From the NCBI RefSeq assembly GCF_028279465.1, contig NZ_JANQNS010000014.1:1-64000 (forward strand): a DNA stretch of 64,000 nucleotides. Reading direction: 5' to 3'. Shown here piece after piece: positions 20,619 through 29,949 of this stretch. The DNA comes from Parasphingopyxis sp. GTDB lineage: Bacteria > Pseudomonadota > Alphaproteobacteria > Sphingomonadales > Sphingomonadaceae. Position 1 is the first letter of the stretch. Each line of letters starts with the position of its first letter. The notes below the pieces were generated by a model that was not told the DNA's origin, searched no databases, and was given only the letters and a program-made list of their open reading frames with translations. The position numbers and the translations under genes are program-made.

Positions 20619-20724
20619 CCCCTCCCCTCGATGGGGAGGGGCTAGGGGTGGGGTGACCTACCAGTCAGGCGATTGTTTCCGGATAGCTCACCCCCACCCA
20701 ACCCTCCCCCATCAAGGGGGAGGG
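20619..20724. repeat. Inverted-repeat element with two G/C hairpins
   Basis: Two perfect hairpins, CCCCTCCCC/GGGGAGGGG at 20619-20641 and CCCTCCCCC/GGGGGAGGG at 20702-20724, flank a stretch whose GGGGTGGGGTGA and TCACCCCCACCC sides also pair. The whole element is a REP-like palindrome between the DUF3089 gene and ruvX and may end transcription in both directions. Confidence 0.75.
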
Positions 20725-20762
20725 CTTAGTGCGTCCGATCCTCGAAAGCGGAACCTGCCTCA

Positions 20763-21224
20763 ATGATCACCACTGCCCCCGCCGATTTCCGCGCAGCGCT
20801 GCCCGATGGCGGGCGGCTGGCCGGGCTCGATGTCGGCAGCAAGACGATCGGCGTGGCGCTGTGCGACGCCGAATGGACCTTTGCGAGCGCGGCCGAGACG
20901 GTGAAGCGCCGCAAATTCTCGGTTGATCTTGAACGACTGAAGACGATTTTCGCCGAGCAGCAGGTCGCCGGCCTCGTCATCGGCCTCCCGCTCAATCTCG
21001 ACGGCACGGACAGCCCGCAAACCCAATCCACCCGCGCCTTCGCCCGGAACCTCGATCAAGCCCTCGACCTCCCCATCCTCCTCTGGGACGAACGCTGGTC
21101 CACGCAAGCCGTGGAACGCGCGATGATCGACGCCGATATGACGCGGAAGAAACGGGCGGAACGGGTGGATGCGGCGGCGGCGGCGTTTATCCTGCAGGGG
21201 GCGATTGATGCGCTTACCCGATAA
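20763..21224 (+). CDS. ruvX: RuvX/YqgF family Holliday-junction resolvase-like nuclease
   Basis: 153 residues with the RNase H-like fold of the YqgF family: [17 protein letters not shown] at the N-terminus with the first catalytic Asp, [16 protein letters not shown] in the middle, [12 protein letters not shown], and a C-terminal Asp in [13 protein letters not shown]. The family functions in 16S rRNA 5'-end maturation in E. coli and is also described as a resolvase. Stand-alone gene after the inverted-repeat element. Confidence 0.93.
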   Translation: MITTAPADFRAALPDGGRLAGLDVGSKTIGVALCDAEWTFASAAETVKRRKFSVDLERLKTIFAEQQVAGLVIGLPLNLDGTDSPQTQSTRAFARNLDQALDLPILLWDERWSTQAVERAMIDADMTRKKRAERVDAAAAAFILQGAIDALTR

Positions 21225-21260
21225 GAGTTGGTCGTAGACGTACCGCGATGCTATTCCACA

Positions 21261-22109
21261 ATGATGAGCGCTGTTGCCTTACAGTCGAGACGTTACCTGA
21301 CCCGGACCGTTTCCGCCGCGATTTTGCTCGTTGTTTCTGTTGCCTGCTCTCCTGAAACAGCCGCCACGCAACTGGTCGAAACACCGCAGCGGATCACTTC
21401 TGTTGAAGGGCATTTGAGCAGACTACAAGAAATTGACGCTGAGAGCATAACCAGCAGCGACTGCGAATCTCAGTTTTCGCGCGCCGAGCAGCTCAATGCT
21501 AGTGACCTATTCTATGCGTCAGCCGTATGTTTCGCGGTCGAAAACCCATTACGGGGCAACTTTCTGCTGGCTGCTGGCTGCTGGCTGCTGGCTGCTGGCT
21601 GCTGGCTGCTGGCTGCTGGCTGCTGGCTGCTGGCTGCTGGCCAAGTCAGAGCCACGGCGGATTTGTCAATCCTAGAACCAATGACCGAGTCTGATGAAGA
21701 TGCCGCAGCTTCGATTTATGGCCTAATATTCTTTCACTTAGGCGGCCCTGGCGAAGAAGTGATTTATAGGAATGAAAGCCAGTTCGAAGAATTGACGCAA
21801 ATGATCGAGGATTGGCGACCGCAGTTCGACAGCGCATATGATCCGGGTTGGGAGGTTGCCGATTATCCAGATCAGGAATCGTATCGAAATGTGCTTGCCG
21901 AGTTTAAGGCTCATCGGCTCGTTCAACTCAATAATGTGAGGACCGTTTTTTCCGACGATCAGTATTATGCGTTGCATAGGCGGTTTGCAGAGCTTCAAGC
22001 CCGTGTTGGAATGTTCACCGAAGGATCGCCTGAATACGAACAATCCGAAGACCTTCAGCGCCGAATGAACGAGCGCGCGGAAGAACTTGGAGTTGATTGG
22101 GTCCAATAG
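21261..22109 (+). CDS. Putative lipoprotein with heptanucleotide repeat tract
   Basis: 282 residues from ATG 21261 (or the adjacent ATG 21264); the TTG at 21228 is less likely. The N-terminal hydrophobic segment ends VVSVACS, a possible lipoprotein signal with Cys at about residue 30. At residues 102-127 the protein reads LLAAGCW three times plus LLAAG, encoded by 11 perfect CTGCTGG units (21564-21640). The remaining C-terminal part (about 155 residues) is acidic and not recognised. Because the unit is 7 bases, gain or loss of a single copy shifts the frame. Both other frames stop within about 20 codons after the tract, so the gene is in its full-length state here. Confidence 0.65.
   Translation: MMSAVALQSRRYLTRTVSAAILLVVSVACSPETAATQLVETPQRITSVEGHLSRLQEIDAESITSSDCESQFSRAEQLNASDLFYASAVCFAVENPLRGNFLLAAGCWLLAAGCWLLAAGCWLLAAGQVRATADLSILEPMTESDEDAAASIYGLIFFHLGGPGEEVIYRNESQFEELTQMIEDWRPQFDSAYDPGWEVADYPDQESYRNVLAEFKAHRLVQLNNVRTVFSDDQYYALHRRFAELQARVGMFTEGSPEYEQSEDLQRRMNERAEELGVDWVQ
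21564..21640 (+). repeat. Eleven-copy CTGCTGG tandem repeat inside an ORF
   Basis: Perfect tandem repeat, 77 bases, unit CTGCTGG x 11. Three units make 21 bases and encode LLAAGCW. The unit length is not divisible by three, so slipped-strand copy changes would switch the reading frame. Confidence 0.95.
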
Positions 22110-22182
22110 AGCAAATGCGTTGTACCTGTTTGCTCGCGCCCATATTGCCCCCGCCCCCGCCCGCGTCTAAAGCACCCCTTTA

Positions 22183-23172
22183 ATGCAAAACGCGATTCCC
22201 ACTGCTGCGGCCACACCTGAGGGCGCGCATCCGTTTCCGCACAGGCATCTCACCGGTATTTTCGGGCTCCAGCCTTGGGAGATCACCTTCCTGCTCGACG
22301 AGGCCGAGCAATGGGTCGATTTGAACCGCCAATCTTCGAAGCATGACGACCGGCTCGCGGGCCTGACGCAGATGAACGCCTTTTTCGAGGCCTCGACGCG
22401 CACTTTGCTCTCGTTCGAGATTGCGGGCAAGCGGCTCGGGGCGGATGTCGTCAACATGCATGCCGCGCAATCAAGCGTGAAAAAGGGCGAGACGCTGATC
22501 GATACGGCGGTGACGCTCAATGCGATGCGCGCGGACGTCATCGTGATCCGGCACCAGGCGTCGGGCGCGGTGCAGCTGATTGCCGACAAGGTCGATTGCC
22601 CGGTGCTCAACGCCGGGGACGGCTGGCACGAGCATCCGACACAGGCGCTGCTCGACGCGCTGACCATCCGGCGGCGGCGAGGGGCTTTCGAAAAGCTGCG
22701 CATCGCGATCTGCGGCGATATACTCCATTCGCGCGTGGCGCGCTCGAACATCCTCGCGCTGACGGCGCTCGGCGCGGAAGTGCATGTGATCGCGCCGCCG
22801 ACGCTCATGCCGCCGGCCATCGAGCGGCTTGGCGTGATCCCCTTCACCGATTTCGATGCGGGGCTCGAAGGCGCGGATGTCGTGATGATGCTGCGCCTCC
22901 AGAATGAGCGGATGCAGGGCGGCTTCATCCCTTCCCCGCGCGAATATTTCGCGCTCTACGGTCTGACGCGCGAGCGGCTGGACCGCGCCGCGCCGGACGC
23001 GCTCGTCATGCATCCGGGGCCGATGAACCGCGGCGTGGAGATCGCCAGCGACATTGCCGATGATCTGGAGCGTTCGGCGATCACGGAGCAGGTCGAGATG
23101 GGCGTTGCCGTCCGCATGGCCTGTCTCGACATACTGACCCGCAAGCAGCGCGGCGTGGAGGGCTGGGCATGA
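22183..23172 (+). CDS. pyrB: Aspartate carbamoyltransferase catalytic chain
   Basis: Condenses carbamoyl phosphate and aspartate in pyrimidine synthesis. The 329 residues hold the carbamoyl-phosphate loop [11 protein letters not shown] (about residue 68), the lysine loop SSVKKGETL, the HPTQALLD motif ([16 protein letters not shown]) and the aspartate-site PGPMNRGVE near the C-terminus. It overlaps the next gene as ATGA. No pyrI regulatory chain follows. Instead a non-catalytic dihydroorotase homologue does, the arrangement of class A-like ATCase complexes in Pseudomonas and alphaproteobacteria. Confidence 0.95.
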   Translation: MQNAIPTAAATPEGAHPFPHRHLTGIFGLQPWEITFLLDEAEQWVDLNRQSSKHDDRLAGLTQMNAFFEASTRTLLSFEIAGKRLGADVVNMHAAQSSVKKGETLIDTAVTLNAMRADVIVIRHQASGAVQLIADKVDCPVLNAGDGWHEHPTQALLDALTIRRRRGAFEKLRIAICGDILHSRVARSNILALTALGAEVHVIAPPTLMPPAIERLGVIPFTDFDAGLEGADVVMMLRLQNERMQGGFIPSPREYFALYGLTRERLDRAAPDALVMHPGPMNRGVEIASDIADDLERSAITEQVEMGVAVRMACLDILTRKQRGVEGWA

Positions 23173-24395
23173 GCGGCCTGACGATCACAGGCAGCACGGT
23201 CGTCGATCCAGCAACCGGGGGCGTGACGGAGCGCGATATCGCCTGTGCCAACGGCCTGATCGCCGAGACACCGGCGGACGATGCCGCACAAATCGACGCC
23301 AGCGGCCTGCATGTGGCGCCTGGCATCGTCGATCTCGGCGTCTTCGCGGTCGATATGCCAGCCTTCGTGGCAGGCGGCATCACGCGGGTTGCGCTGATGC
23401 CGGATCAGGTTCCGGTCATCGACGAGCCGTCCATGGTTCAGCATGCGGCCACCGCGGGTAAGCCGTCCGTCTGGGTCCATCCTCTCGCTGCAGCGACGCA
23501 GGACCTGGCCGGCAAGGAACTGACGGAGCTTGGCCTGATGCAGCGGGCCGGCGCGGTCGCCGTGTCCACGGGCCGCACACGGATCGCCAATGCCGGGATC
23601 ATGCTGCGCCTGCTCCGCTATGCCAATGCGCTCGATCTACCGGTGATTACCCATGCCGAGGACGAAAGCCTGTCCGGCCATGCCGTCGCCACCGATGGCG
23701 AGACGGCAACGCGGCTCGGCCTTGCAAGCGCTCCGGCCGTTTCGGAGGCGATGGCTATCGCGCGCGACATCATGCTTGCCGAGGAAAGCAGCGGGCATGT
23801 CCATTTCCGCATCGTGACGACAGCCCACGGGTTCGATCTGATCCGCAGCGCCAAGGCGCGCGGCCTCCGGGTTACGTGCGGCACGACGCCGGCGCATCTG
23901 CTGCTATGCGACGTCGATATCGGTCCCTATCGCACCTTTGCAAAACTCTCCCCGCCATTGCGCAGCGCAGAAGATCGCGATGCCGCGTTGGCGGCTCTGG
24001 CGGATGGCACGATTGATGTGATTTGCTCAGGCCACGACCCGCAAGGCCCCGAGGCCAAACGCCTGCCCTATGCCGATGCGGAAGCGGGCATGTCCGGCGC
24101 GGAAACGTTGCTGACTCTATCGCTCAATCTCGTGCGCGACGGCCATATCGATATGGCGCGGTTGTTTGCCCTGCTCTCGGCCAATCCGGCAAAGCTGCTT
24201 GGCGTGGACGGCGGATCGCTTTCGCCGGGGTCGGCCGCCGACCTGATCGTCTTCGATCCGGAAGCGCCCTGGAAGATCGATACCGCCGCCATGGCTTCAC
24301 GCGCCGGCAATACGCCGTTCGACGAGCTGCCGGTCCAGGGCAAGGTCGTCCATACGATAAAGGGCGGCCAATCTCTCGATCGACCGCCCTTCTAA
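23169..24395 (+). CDS. Non-catalytic dihydroorotase-like protein (PyrC')
   Basis: 408 residues with the amidohydrolase fold: [19 protein letters not shown] near residue 55, [18 protein letters not shown] at the end. The metal-binding HxH of true dihydroorotases (DLHVHxR) is replaced by DLGVFAV, and the expected catalytic His/Lys ligands are not all in place, so the protein is probably inactive. Known PyrC' paralogues form a structural scaffold with PyrB. The ATGA overlap with pyrB supports that role. A true PyrC must be encoded elsewhere. Confidence 0.85.
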   Translation: MSGLTITGSTVVDPATGGVTERDIACANGLIAETPADDAAQIDASGLHVAPGIVDLGVFAVDMPAFVAGGITRVALMPDQVPVIDEPSMVQHAATAGKPSVWVHPLAAATQDLAGKELTELGLMQRAGAVAVSTGRTRIANAGIMLRLLRYANALDLPVITHAEDESLSGHAVATDGETATRLGLASAPAVSEAMAIARDIMLAEESSGHVHFRIVTTAHGFDLIRSAKARGLRVTCGTTPAHLLLCDVDIGPYRTFAKLSPPLRSAEDRDAALAALADGTIDVICSGHDPQGPEAKRLPYADAEAGMSGAETLLTLSLNLVRDGHIDMARLFALLSANPAKLLGVDGGSLSPGSAADLIVFDPEAPWKIDTAAMASRAGNTPFDELPVQGKVVHTIKGGQSLDRPPF

Positions 24396-24413
24396 TATCG
24401 AGTTGGCCTCGTT

Positions 24414-25913
24414 CTAGCGGAGTCCTGCGGCTCCCGCACCGTTGCGAGCGGCCATCTGCAGCGGTGCATCGCCCGCGCGGGTCCGCACAAAACATTCCTG
24501 ACCGCGTGACCGAAGCGTCCGGCACATGCGCGCCGCTTCGCGCCGGCTTTCGAAACCGCCGAACGACAGGCGGTACAGCGTGCGGCCCTGCTCAAAGGTC
24601 GCGTGCGACGGTGTGTAATCAGCCAGCGCGCCATGACGGCGCACCGCGCGATCCCAGGCGACTTCGACGTTAGAACGCGTCGCGAAAGCGCCGAGCTGGA
24701 TAACATAGCGGCCGTCATTGCTGCCCGCCTGACGTTGCGGTGCCTCGGGTTGCGCGACGGGAGCTGCCGGCGTGACGGGCTGTGCAGTGCGCTCCGGCGC
24801 ACGAGCCGCACGCAGAACCGCCAGCCATTCTTCTTCGGCTGGCGCCTCAGCGGAGACCACGGGCGCCGTCAGCGCGACGATAACTTCTTCGGACGGCGCG
24901 GCAGCCGCGGCAATCGCCTCGTCGGCCTCGACGATCTCGAATTCATCCTCTTCCTCGACGATGAACGCATCCGCGGCCGGCGCGGTATAATCTTCGGTTT
25001 CAGCAACCGCGACACGCATCGGCTCTTCATCGGCTTCGATAACCGGCGGATTTTCTTCTTCGACCAGCGCGGTGAAGGCGACGACGACATCTTCTTCGAC
25101 TGTTTCGTCGACGGCCGGCGTTTCAACTGGCGCTTCGGCAACGGCGACCGGCGCCGGAGTGGTCACCAGCGCAAGCCGGACCGGCTGACCCGGATCATTA
25201 ACGTCGGCGGTGACGCCAAGCAGGCTCGCCACCTGATCCCAATCATGCTCGGGCGACGCAAAGCGTGTCCAATCCTGCATGCGCGAGTCGAGATCGGCCA
25301 TGCTGATATCCTGCGCCGCCGTAACGCGTGCTTCGGCCCAGCGGCCTGCCATCGCATATGTCAGCGCGAGATTCTGCCGGGCGCGCGGATCGCCGCCATT
25401 GGCGCGCGCGGCCTGCTGAAGGATTTCGATAGCACGGTCGTGATTGCCGGCCAGCGCCATGGCGAGACCGAGATCGGACGCGCCCATCCGGCCTTCGAGA
25501 TTGTTGAGTTCAACCAGCGCATCGGCGCGATCGCCCTGCGCGATCTGCGAGAGCGCCAGATTAAACGCCGTCCGATTGAGATCGGGATTGATCGACAGCG
25601 CATCGTGAAAGCTCGTTTCGGCCGATGCAAAACGCCCGGCGGCCAGATAGGCCCGGCCCAGCAGATGCCGATATTCGGCGCTGTTCGGAACGTGCTGTAC
25701 CGCGCGCTCGGCATGGCGAATTGCCGCCACGCTGTCATTCGCGGAAAGCGCCTGGCGCGCGTCGGAAGCAGCGCGCGCGGCTTCCTGCGAAGCCCGGCTG
25801 TCGACCTCGGTTGCCCCCGTCGAGAACGCCCCGTTCGCAAGCGGCGTAAACCCGGCGATAGATGCGCCGACGGCAAGCGTCGAAGCGGCGAGTTTGATGA
25901 TGCTAGGCTTCAT
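24414..25913 (-). CDS. TPR and SPOR domain protein
   Basis: 499 residues from ATG 25913, preceded by GAGGAGGGG; the in-frame TTG at 25928 is not needed. Order: signal peptide (MKPSIIKLAASTLAVGASIA), TPR-like helices (about 40-215: AERAVQHVPNSAEYRHLLGRA, ASAETSFHDALSINPD, HDRAIEILQQAARANG). A long acidic/Ala low-complexity linker (about 230-390) follows, and finally a C-terminal SPOR domain (YVIQLGAFATRSNVEVAWDR ... RLSFGGFESRREAARMCRTL). SPOR domains bind denuded glycan strands at the division septum, so the protein is probably periplasmic and division-related. Third gene of a parA / RHH / SPOR operon. Confidence 0.85.
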   Translation of the reverse strand: MKPSIIKLAASTLAVGASIAGFTPLANGAFSTGATEVDSRASQEAARAASDARQALSANDSVAAIRHAERAVQHVPNSAEYRHLLGRAYLAAGRFASAETSFHDALSINPDLNRTAFNLALSQIAQGDRADALVELNNLEGRMGASDLGLAMALAGNHDRAIEILQQAARANGGDPRARQNLALTYAMAGRWAEARVTAAQDISMADLDSRMQDWTRFASPEHDWDQVASLLGVTADVNDPGQPVRLALVTTPAPVAVAEAPVETPAVDETVEEDVVVAFTALVEEENPPVIEADEEPMRVAVAETEDYTAPAADAFIVEEEDEFEIVEADEAIAAAAAPSEEVIVALTAPVVSAEAPAEEEWLAVLRAARAPERTAQPVTPAAPVAQPEAPQRQAGSNDGRYVIQLGAFATRSNVEVAWDRAVRRHGALADYTPSHATFEQGRTLYRLSFGGFESRREAARMCRTLRSRGQECFVRTRAGDAPLQMAARNGAGAAGLR

Positions 25914-25928
25914 TATACCCCTCCTCAA

Positions 25929-26735
25929 TCAGTGCGTCTTGCCGTCAGCCGACTGGCTGGCGATGGACTGCACGTCAGGATGCTCTTCGAGAAACCGGTC
26001 GAGCGCTTCGGTGACGAGACGCTGCGCCGATTGATTGGTGATCGCCGAAGCGAGCCGCAATTTGAGATGCCGTTCCTTGTCGAGGCGCAGCGTAAAGGCA
26101 ACCTTCTCGCGCGCCGGCACTGAGTCCGCTTTGGGTTTTTCGGCAGACTTGAGCGTTTCGCGCTGTGCTGGCTTCGCAGCGGCAGGAACAGCCGATTTGC
26201 TCGACAGCGGCGAGTCATCGTGCGGCTCGACGCTTTCGGACGCGTCAGCAGCAATTTCAGCCTGCTGTTCGTCTTCGCTAACGATTTCAGTTTCGACGTC
26301 CGGCTCGGCCTCGACGGCGGCTTCGATATCTTCGTCCTCGCCATCGTCCGTTTCAGCGTCTTCTGGCTCCATCGGGCTCAGCCCGCTGCGGCCACTTGGC
26401 GTGTATGGCTCGAAGGCATGGTGTTCGACCATATGGTCGGCAATGTCCGGATACTCACCCTCGGCGGTCTCGTCTGTCTCTTCGGAAGAACCGTTCAGTC
26501 CCTTTTCGAGCTGCTCGCGCTGCTCATGTACAGCAGGCCGCGGCGTTTCGCCGGCCTGATCGTCGTCGCCGTCGAACGCGCGCGACGGTTCGAAGCCCAT
26601 ATCGTTCCAGCCGAGATCTTCGGTGACGTCACCCTGCGGATTGATGAAGCCCTGACGCCGCATGGCGGGCTTGGCCGCGCCCTTGCGCGCAAGCAGACCC
26701 GAGGAAAGCGACGCGAATTTTTCTTCGCCCATCAT
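25929..26735 (-). CDS. Ribbon-helix-helix protein paired with ParA
   Basis: 268 residues. Most of the protein (about 40-190) is acidic, low-complexity and probably disordered. The C-terminus (about residues 210-255) has a ribbon-helix-helix pattern: a strand VAFTLRLDKERHLKLRL, then helices around NQSAQRLVTEALDRFLEEH. It starts seven bases after the ParA-like gene, with AGGAG upstream, and ends 15 bases before the SPOR gene. By analogy with ParA/ParG-type pairs it may bind DNA or tether the ATPase; that is inference. Confidence 0.7.
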   Translation of the reverse strand: MMGEEKFASLSSGLLARKGAAKPAMRRQGFINPQGDVTEDLGWNDMGFEPSRAFDGDDDQAGETPRPAVHEQREQLEKGLNGSSEETDETAEGEYPDIADHMVEHHAFEPYTPSGRSGLSPMEPEDAETDDGEDEDIEAAVEAEPDVETEIVSEDEQQAEIAADASESVEPHDDSPLSSKSAVPAAAKPAQRETLKSAEKPKADSVPAREKVAFTLRLDKERHLKLRLASAITNQSAQRLVTEALDRFLEEHPDVQSIASQSADGKTH

Positions 26736-26742
26736 GTCGCTC

Positions 26743-27465
26743 CTACTGGCCTGTCACCCGGCGGCCGAAACCACCTGTGGCGGGCCGCTGAACCGTTCCG
26801 GGCTGGGTCGAAAATTTGGGTCCGCTGAAAACTGTGCGCCGGAAATTCTTTTCGAGGCGGTCGGAAATATAACCCCAAAGCTCCTGTACTTCGGCGGCCG
26901 ATTTGCCGTCCGGATCGATTTCCATGACGGTGCGGCCGTCGATCATCGATGCGGCGAAATCGGTGCGGTGATGGAGCGTTACGGGCGCAACGGTGCCGTG
27001 CTGGGACAGCGCGACCGCCGCTTCATAGGTGATCTTGGCCTTGGGCGTCGCCGCGTTGACGACGAAGATCAGCGGTTTGCCCGCGCGTTCGCACAAATCA
27101 ACAGTTGCGCCGACGGCGCGCAGATCGTGCGGGCTCGGGCGGGTTGGAATGACGATGAGTTCGGCGACCTGAATGACGCTCTGGATCGCCATGGTGATGG
27201 CGGGCGGCGTATCGAGGATGGCGAGTTTAAAACCCTGCTGCCGCAACACTTCGAGATCGGCGGCCAGCCGGGCGACGGTCGTCTGCGCGAAGGCAGGCAT
27301 ATCGTCTTCGCGTTCGTTCCACCAATCGGCGAGCGAACCCTGGGGATCGATATCGATCAGAACCACCGGTCCCGCGCCGCTGCGCTGCGCCTCGACGGCA
27401 AGATGGCCGGAAAGCGTCGTCTTGCCCGAGCCGCCTTTCTGCGATGCTAATGCCAGTACCCGCAT
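26743..27465 (-). CDS. ParA/MinD-family ATPase
   Basis: 240 residues. The deviant Walker A motif is ASQKGGSGKTTLSGHLA at the N-terminus, the switch I Asp is in IDIDPQGSLADWW and Walker B is LAILDTPPAIT. These are features of small ParA ATPases that position cargo on the nucleoid. AAGGGG precedes the ATG. The C-terminal 30 residues (after RRTVFSGPKF) are an unstructured extension. With a ribbon-helix-helix partner and a SPOR protein downstream, a role in positioning an envelope or division component is plausible. It is not the chromosomal parAB locus, since no parB is present. Confidence 0.88.
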   Translation of the reverse strand: MRVLALASQKGGSGKTTLSGHLAVEAQRSGAGPVVLIDIDPQGSLADWWNEREDDMPAFAQTTVARLAADLEVLRQQGFKLAILDTPPAITMAIQSVIQVAELIVIPTRPSPHDLRAVGATVDLCERAGKPLIFVVNAATPKAKITYEAAVALSQHGTVAPVTLHHRTDFAASMIDGRTVMEIDPDGKSAAEVQELWGYISDRLEKNFRRTVFSGPKFSTQPGTVQRPATGGFGRRVTGQ

Positions 27466-27651
27466 GATTTCCCCTTTGATGGCGGTATTTCATGGGAGGC
27501 ATTGCCACTCGGGTGCCTAAAATCTGGTTAACGGCCGGCGTTAAATTTCGATTGATGTCCCGGAAATGGACGGTTCAACTTTGCTAATCCGGCTTTAACC
27601 CTGCTATTATTCCCGATAGTGAAAGTGGCGTGATTGTAGGGAGATGGGTAA

Positions 27652-28686
27652 ATGGCTATGAGGCATAGCGTGGCGATGGCCACCGCATTGGCCGCCATGG
27701 CGCTACCGTGGAGCGTTCATGCCAGCGTGCAGGACGGTGTCGAAGCCTGGCGCGGCGGCGATTATGCTCGCGCGGTTGCCGAATGGCAGCCGCTGGCGCA
27801 GACCGGCGATCCCGATGCGCAATTCAATCTTGGACAGGCCTATAAGCTGGGCCGCGGCGTCCCGCAGGATATGGAGCGTGCCCGTGATTTGTTCGGCCAG
27901 GCCGCCCAGCGTGGCCATCTGCAGGCCGAAGCGAATTACGGCCTGATCCTTTTTCAGGACGGCAATCGCGAGGACGCCATGCCCTACATCATCCGGGCGG
28001 CCAATCGCGGCGAACCGCGCGCACAATATATTTACGGTACGGCGCTGTTTAACGGGGACCATGCGCCGCGCGACTGGCCGCGCGCCTATGCGATGATGAC
28101 AAATGCGGCCGAGGCCGGACTGCCTCAGGCAACGGCAAGTCTCGAGCAGATGAACAGCTATATTCCGCTTGAACAGCGCGAAGAGGGCATCGCCATGGCG
28201 GAACGCATGGCGGCCGACAGTGCGGCGACACAGGTGGCAGTCGCCAGCCCGCCGGCTGCCCCGGTACCTGCTCCTGCTCCAGCTCCCACGCCACCGAGTA
28301 CGTTCACGCCGGTCCCCGTACCGGCGCCGGCGGCCAATCCGCCCGCTTCGCCGCCACCGGCATCGCCGCCACAGACCCAACCTGCGCCGACGATGACGAC
28401 GGCAGCACCGCCTCCGCCACCACCGCCTGCTCCCGCGCCGGCCGCGCGCAGCGGCGATTGGCGGATCCAGCTCGGTTCGTTCCGGGAGCGCGCACGCGCC
28501 GAAACGCTGTGGCGGACGGTCAGTGGAAGATCGTCGACACTGGCAGGCTTGCAACCCTATCTCGTTCGCGCCGGACCCTATACACGGCTTCAGGCGGGCC
28601 CCTTCCAGACCCGCGCGGAAGCGCAGCGGGCCTGCGGTGCCGCGAGCCGGGCCGGTTCGGAGTGTTTCACTGTCCGCCGGCGCTAG
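27652..28686 (+). CDS. Sel1-repeat and SPOR domain protein
   Basis: 344 residues: signal peptide (MAMRHSVAMATALAAMALPW, cleavage after VHA) and Sel1-type repeats (about 30-165, e.g. GDPDAQFNLGQAYKLGRGVP, GEPRAQYIYGTALFNG). A Pro/Ala-rich linker (about 195-265) follows, then a C-terminal SPOR domain beginning DWRIQLGSFRERARAETLW and ending ACGAASRAGSECFTVRRR. Probably a periplasmic peptidoglycan-binding protein. Divergent from the ParA operon, whose last gene is also a SPOR protein, so two septal-glycan binders lie side by side. Confidence 0.85.
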   Translation: MAMRHSVAMATALAAMALPWSVHASVQDGVEAWRGGDYARAVAEWQPLAQTGDPDAQFNLGQAYKLGRGVPQDMERARDLFGQAAQRGHLQAEANYGLILFQDGNREDAMPYIIRAANRGEPRAQYIYGTALFNGDHAPRDWPRAYAMMTNAAEAGLPQATASLEQMNSYIPLEQREEGIAMAERMAADSAATQVAVASPPAAPVPAPAPAPTPPSTFTPVPVPAPAANPPASPPPASPPQTQPAPTMTTAAPPPPPPPAPAPAARSGDWRIQLGSFRERARAETLWRTVSGRSSTLAGLQPYLVRAGPYTRLQAGPFQTRAEAQRACGAASRAGSECFTVRRR

Positions 28687-28753
28687 GATCGCGCCCGCTT
28701 AACCGAATTTTTGCCGATACTGTCTAACTGCTGTCTCCGACAGGGGAGCAGCC

Positions 28754-29071
28754 ATGGCGCGTCAATATCGAGTGCAGAATGCCGGATCGATGGCATCGCC
28801 ATGGCGAAGGAGGCGCATGTGCGTACTCCATGCGGACGGGCCCGCACCCGCTGCTTTGGACAGTGTATCGGGCCGTGGAGCGACCGTGCGCAGCAATATT
28901 GCCGCCCGATGCGGTGCGCGCGTGACCCTAGTCCATCCCTCCGCGGGCGAGATTGCTGCTGAGGTCCACGCTATATCGGAGTCCGGAATTGAGCTCAGTT
29001 TCGCGGGCGACGAACAATCGGTGGCCTTTGCGCTTACCGCGATTGCCTCCGACATGACCCGGACAGGTTAA
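28754..29071 (+). CDS. PilZ-like domain protein
   Basis: 105 residues. GGGGAG stands seven bases before ATG 28754. The strand pattern RGATVRSNIAARCGARVTL, GEIAAEVHAISESGIELSF fits a small PilZ domain, the cyclic-di-GMP-binding fold. The N-terminus has an Arg cluster (WRRRRM) in place of the usual RxxxR, so ligand binding is plausible but unproven. The stop overlaps the stop of the convergent serB. Confidence 0.55.
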   Translation: MARQYRVQNAGSMASPWRRRRMCVLHADGPAPAALDSVSGRGATVRSNIAARCGARVTLVHPSAGEIAAEVHAISESGIELSFAGDEQSVAFALTAIASDMTRTG

Positions 29072-29949
29072 GCGTCAACCCAGTCCTTCCGCGCATAGCC
29101 CTGCGCATAGAGTAAAGCGGTCAAATCGCCATGATCGATGCGTGCATCGGCCGCGTCCCGTAGCGTCGGCTTGCCGCGATAGGCGACACCCAGCCCTGCC
29201 CGCTCGACCATCGCTTTATCGTTAGCGCCGTCGCCGATCGCCAGTGTTTCGGCGGGCTGCAAACCGCGCTTTTCTGCCTCCTCGCGCAACAGTTTTTCCT
29301 TCATGCCGCCATCCACGATCGGCCGGATCACGCGGCCCGTCAGCCTCCCGGCTTCGATCTCCAACCGGTTGGCGACGGCGCGGTCGAAGCCAATTTCCGC
29401 CGCGACGCGATCCGCGAACAGGGTGAAACCACCTGAGACGAGCAGGCAATAGGTGCCATGTTTGCGCATCGTGCGCACCAGCGTCGTCGCACCGGGCGAA
29501 ATCTCCACGCGTTCTTCATGGCAGCGCGTAACGATTTCAGCGTCCATATCGGCGAGCAAAGCGACACGCTCGTCCAGCGCTTCAACGAAATCGAGTTCCC
29601 CGCGCATCGCCCGTTCCGTTATCGCGGAGACGTGATCCTTGAACCCCGCATAATCGGCCAACTCGTCCAGACATTCGACGGTAATCATCGTTGAATCCAT
29701 ATCGGCCACGAAAAGCGCCTTGGCTCGACCTTTTTCAGGCTGGACGATTGCATCGACGGCACCATCGAACGCCGCCATCGCCTGCCGGGCGTTCGCGATG
29801 TCGCCTGAAAAGCGGATATCGGCGGCCTTGTCCGGCTCAATCCAGTCGCTGCCTGCAACCTCACCGCCCGCCGAAGCCAACATGTCCGATGCCCGCGAAA
29901 TATCGCCTGCGGGCAGCCGATCTGCTGCTATGAGCGTTGCAATGAGCAT
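29068..29949 (-). CDS. serB: Phosphoserine phosphatase
   Basis: Last step of serine synthesis. From the ATG at 29949 ([12 protein letters not shown]) there are 293 residues; the frame remains open upstream to 30114 only as a shadow of miaA. HAD-family motifs are clear: [10 protein letters not shown] (nucleophile Asp and acid/base Asp, about residue 83), [10 protein letters not shown] with the motif II Ser, a lysine in GGMKEKLL and [10 protein letters not shown] (motif III). The N-terminal 75 residues form the accessory domain seen in proteobacterial SerB. The start codon lies on a CATG palindrome that also supplies the ATG of miaA. Confidence 0.92.
   Translation of the reverse strand: MLIATLIAADRLPAGDISRASDMLASAGGEVAGSDWIEPDKAADIRFSGDIANARQAMAAFDGAVDAIVQPEKGRAKALFVADMDSTMITVECLDELADYAGFKDHVSAITERAMRGELDFVEALDERVALLADMDAEIVTRCHEERVEISPGATTLVRTMRKHGTYCLLVSGGFTLFADRVAAEIGFDRAVANRLEIEAGRLTGRVIRPIVDGGMKEKLLREEAEKRGLQPAETLAIGDGANDKAMVERAGLGVAYRGKPTLRDAADARIDHGDLTALLYAQGYARKDWVDA

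Noticed and set aside
24603-26123. 506-codon plus-strand ORF
   Set aside because: Antisense to the TPR-SPOR and RHH genes, which have signal peptide, domains and ribosome binding sites.
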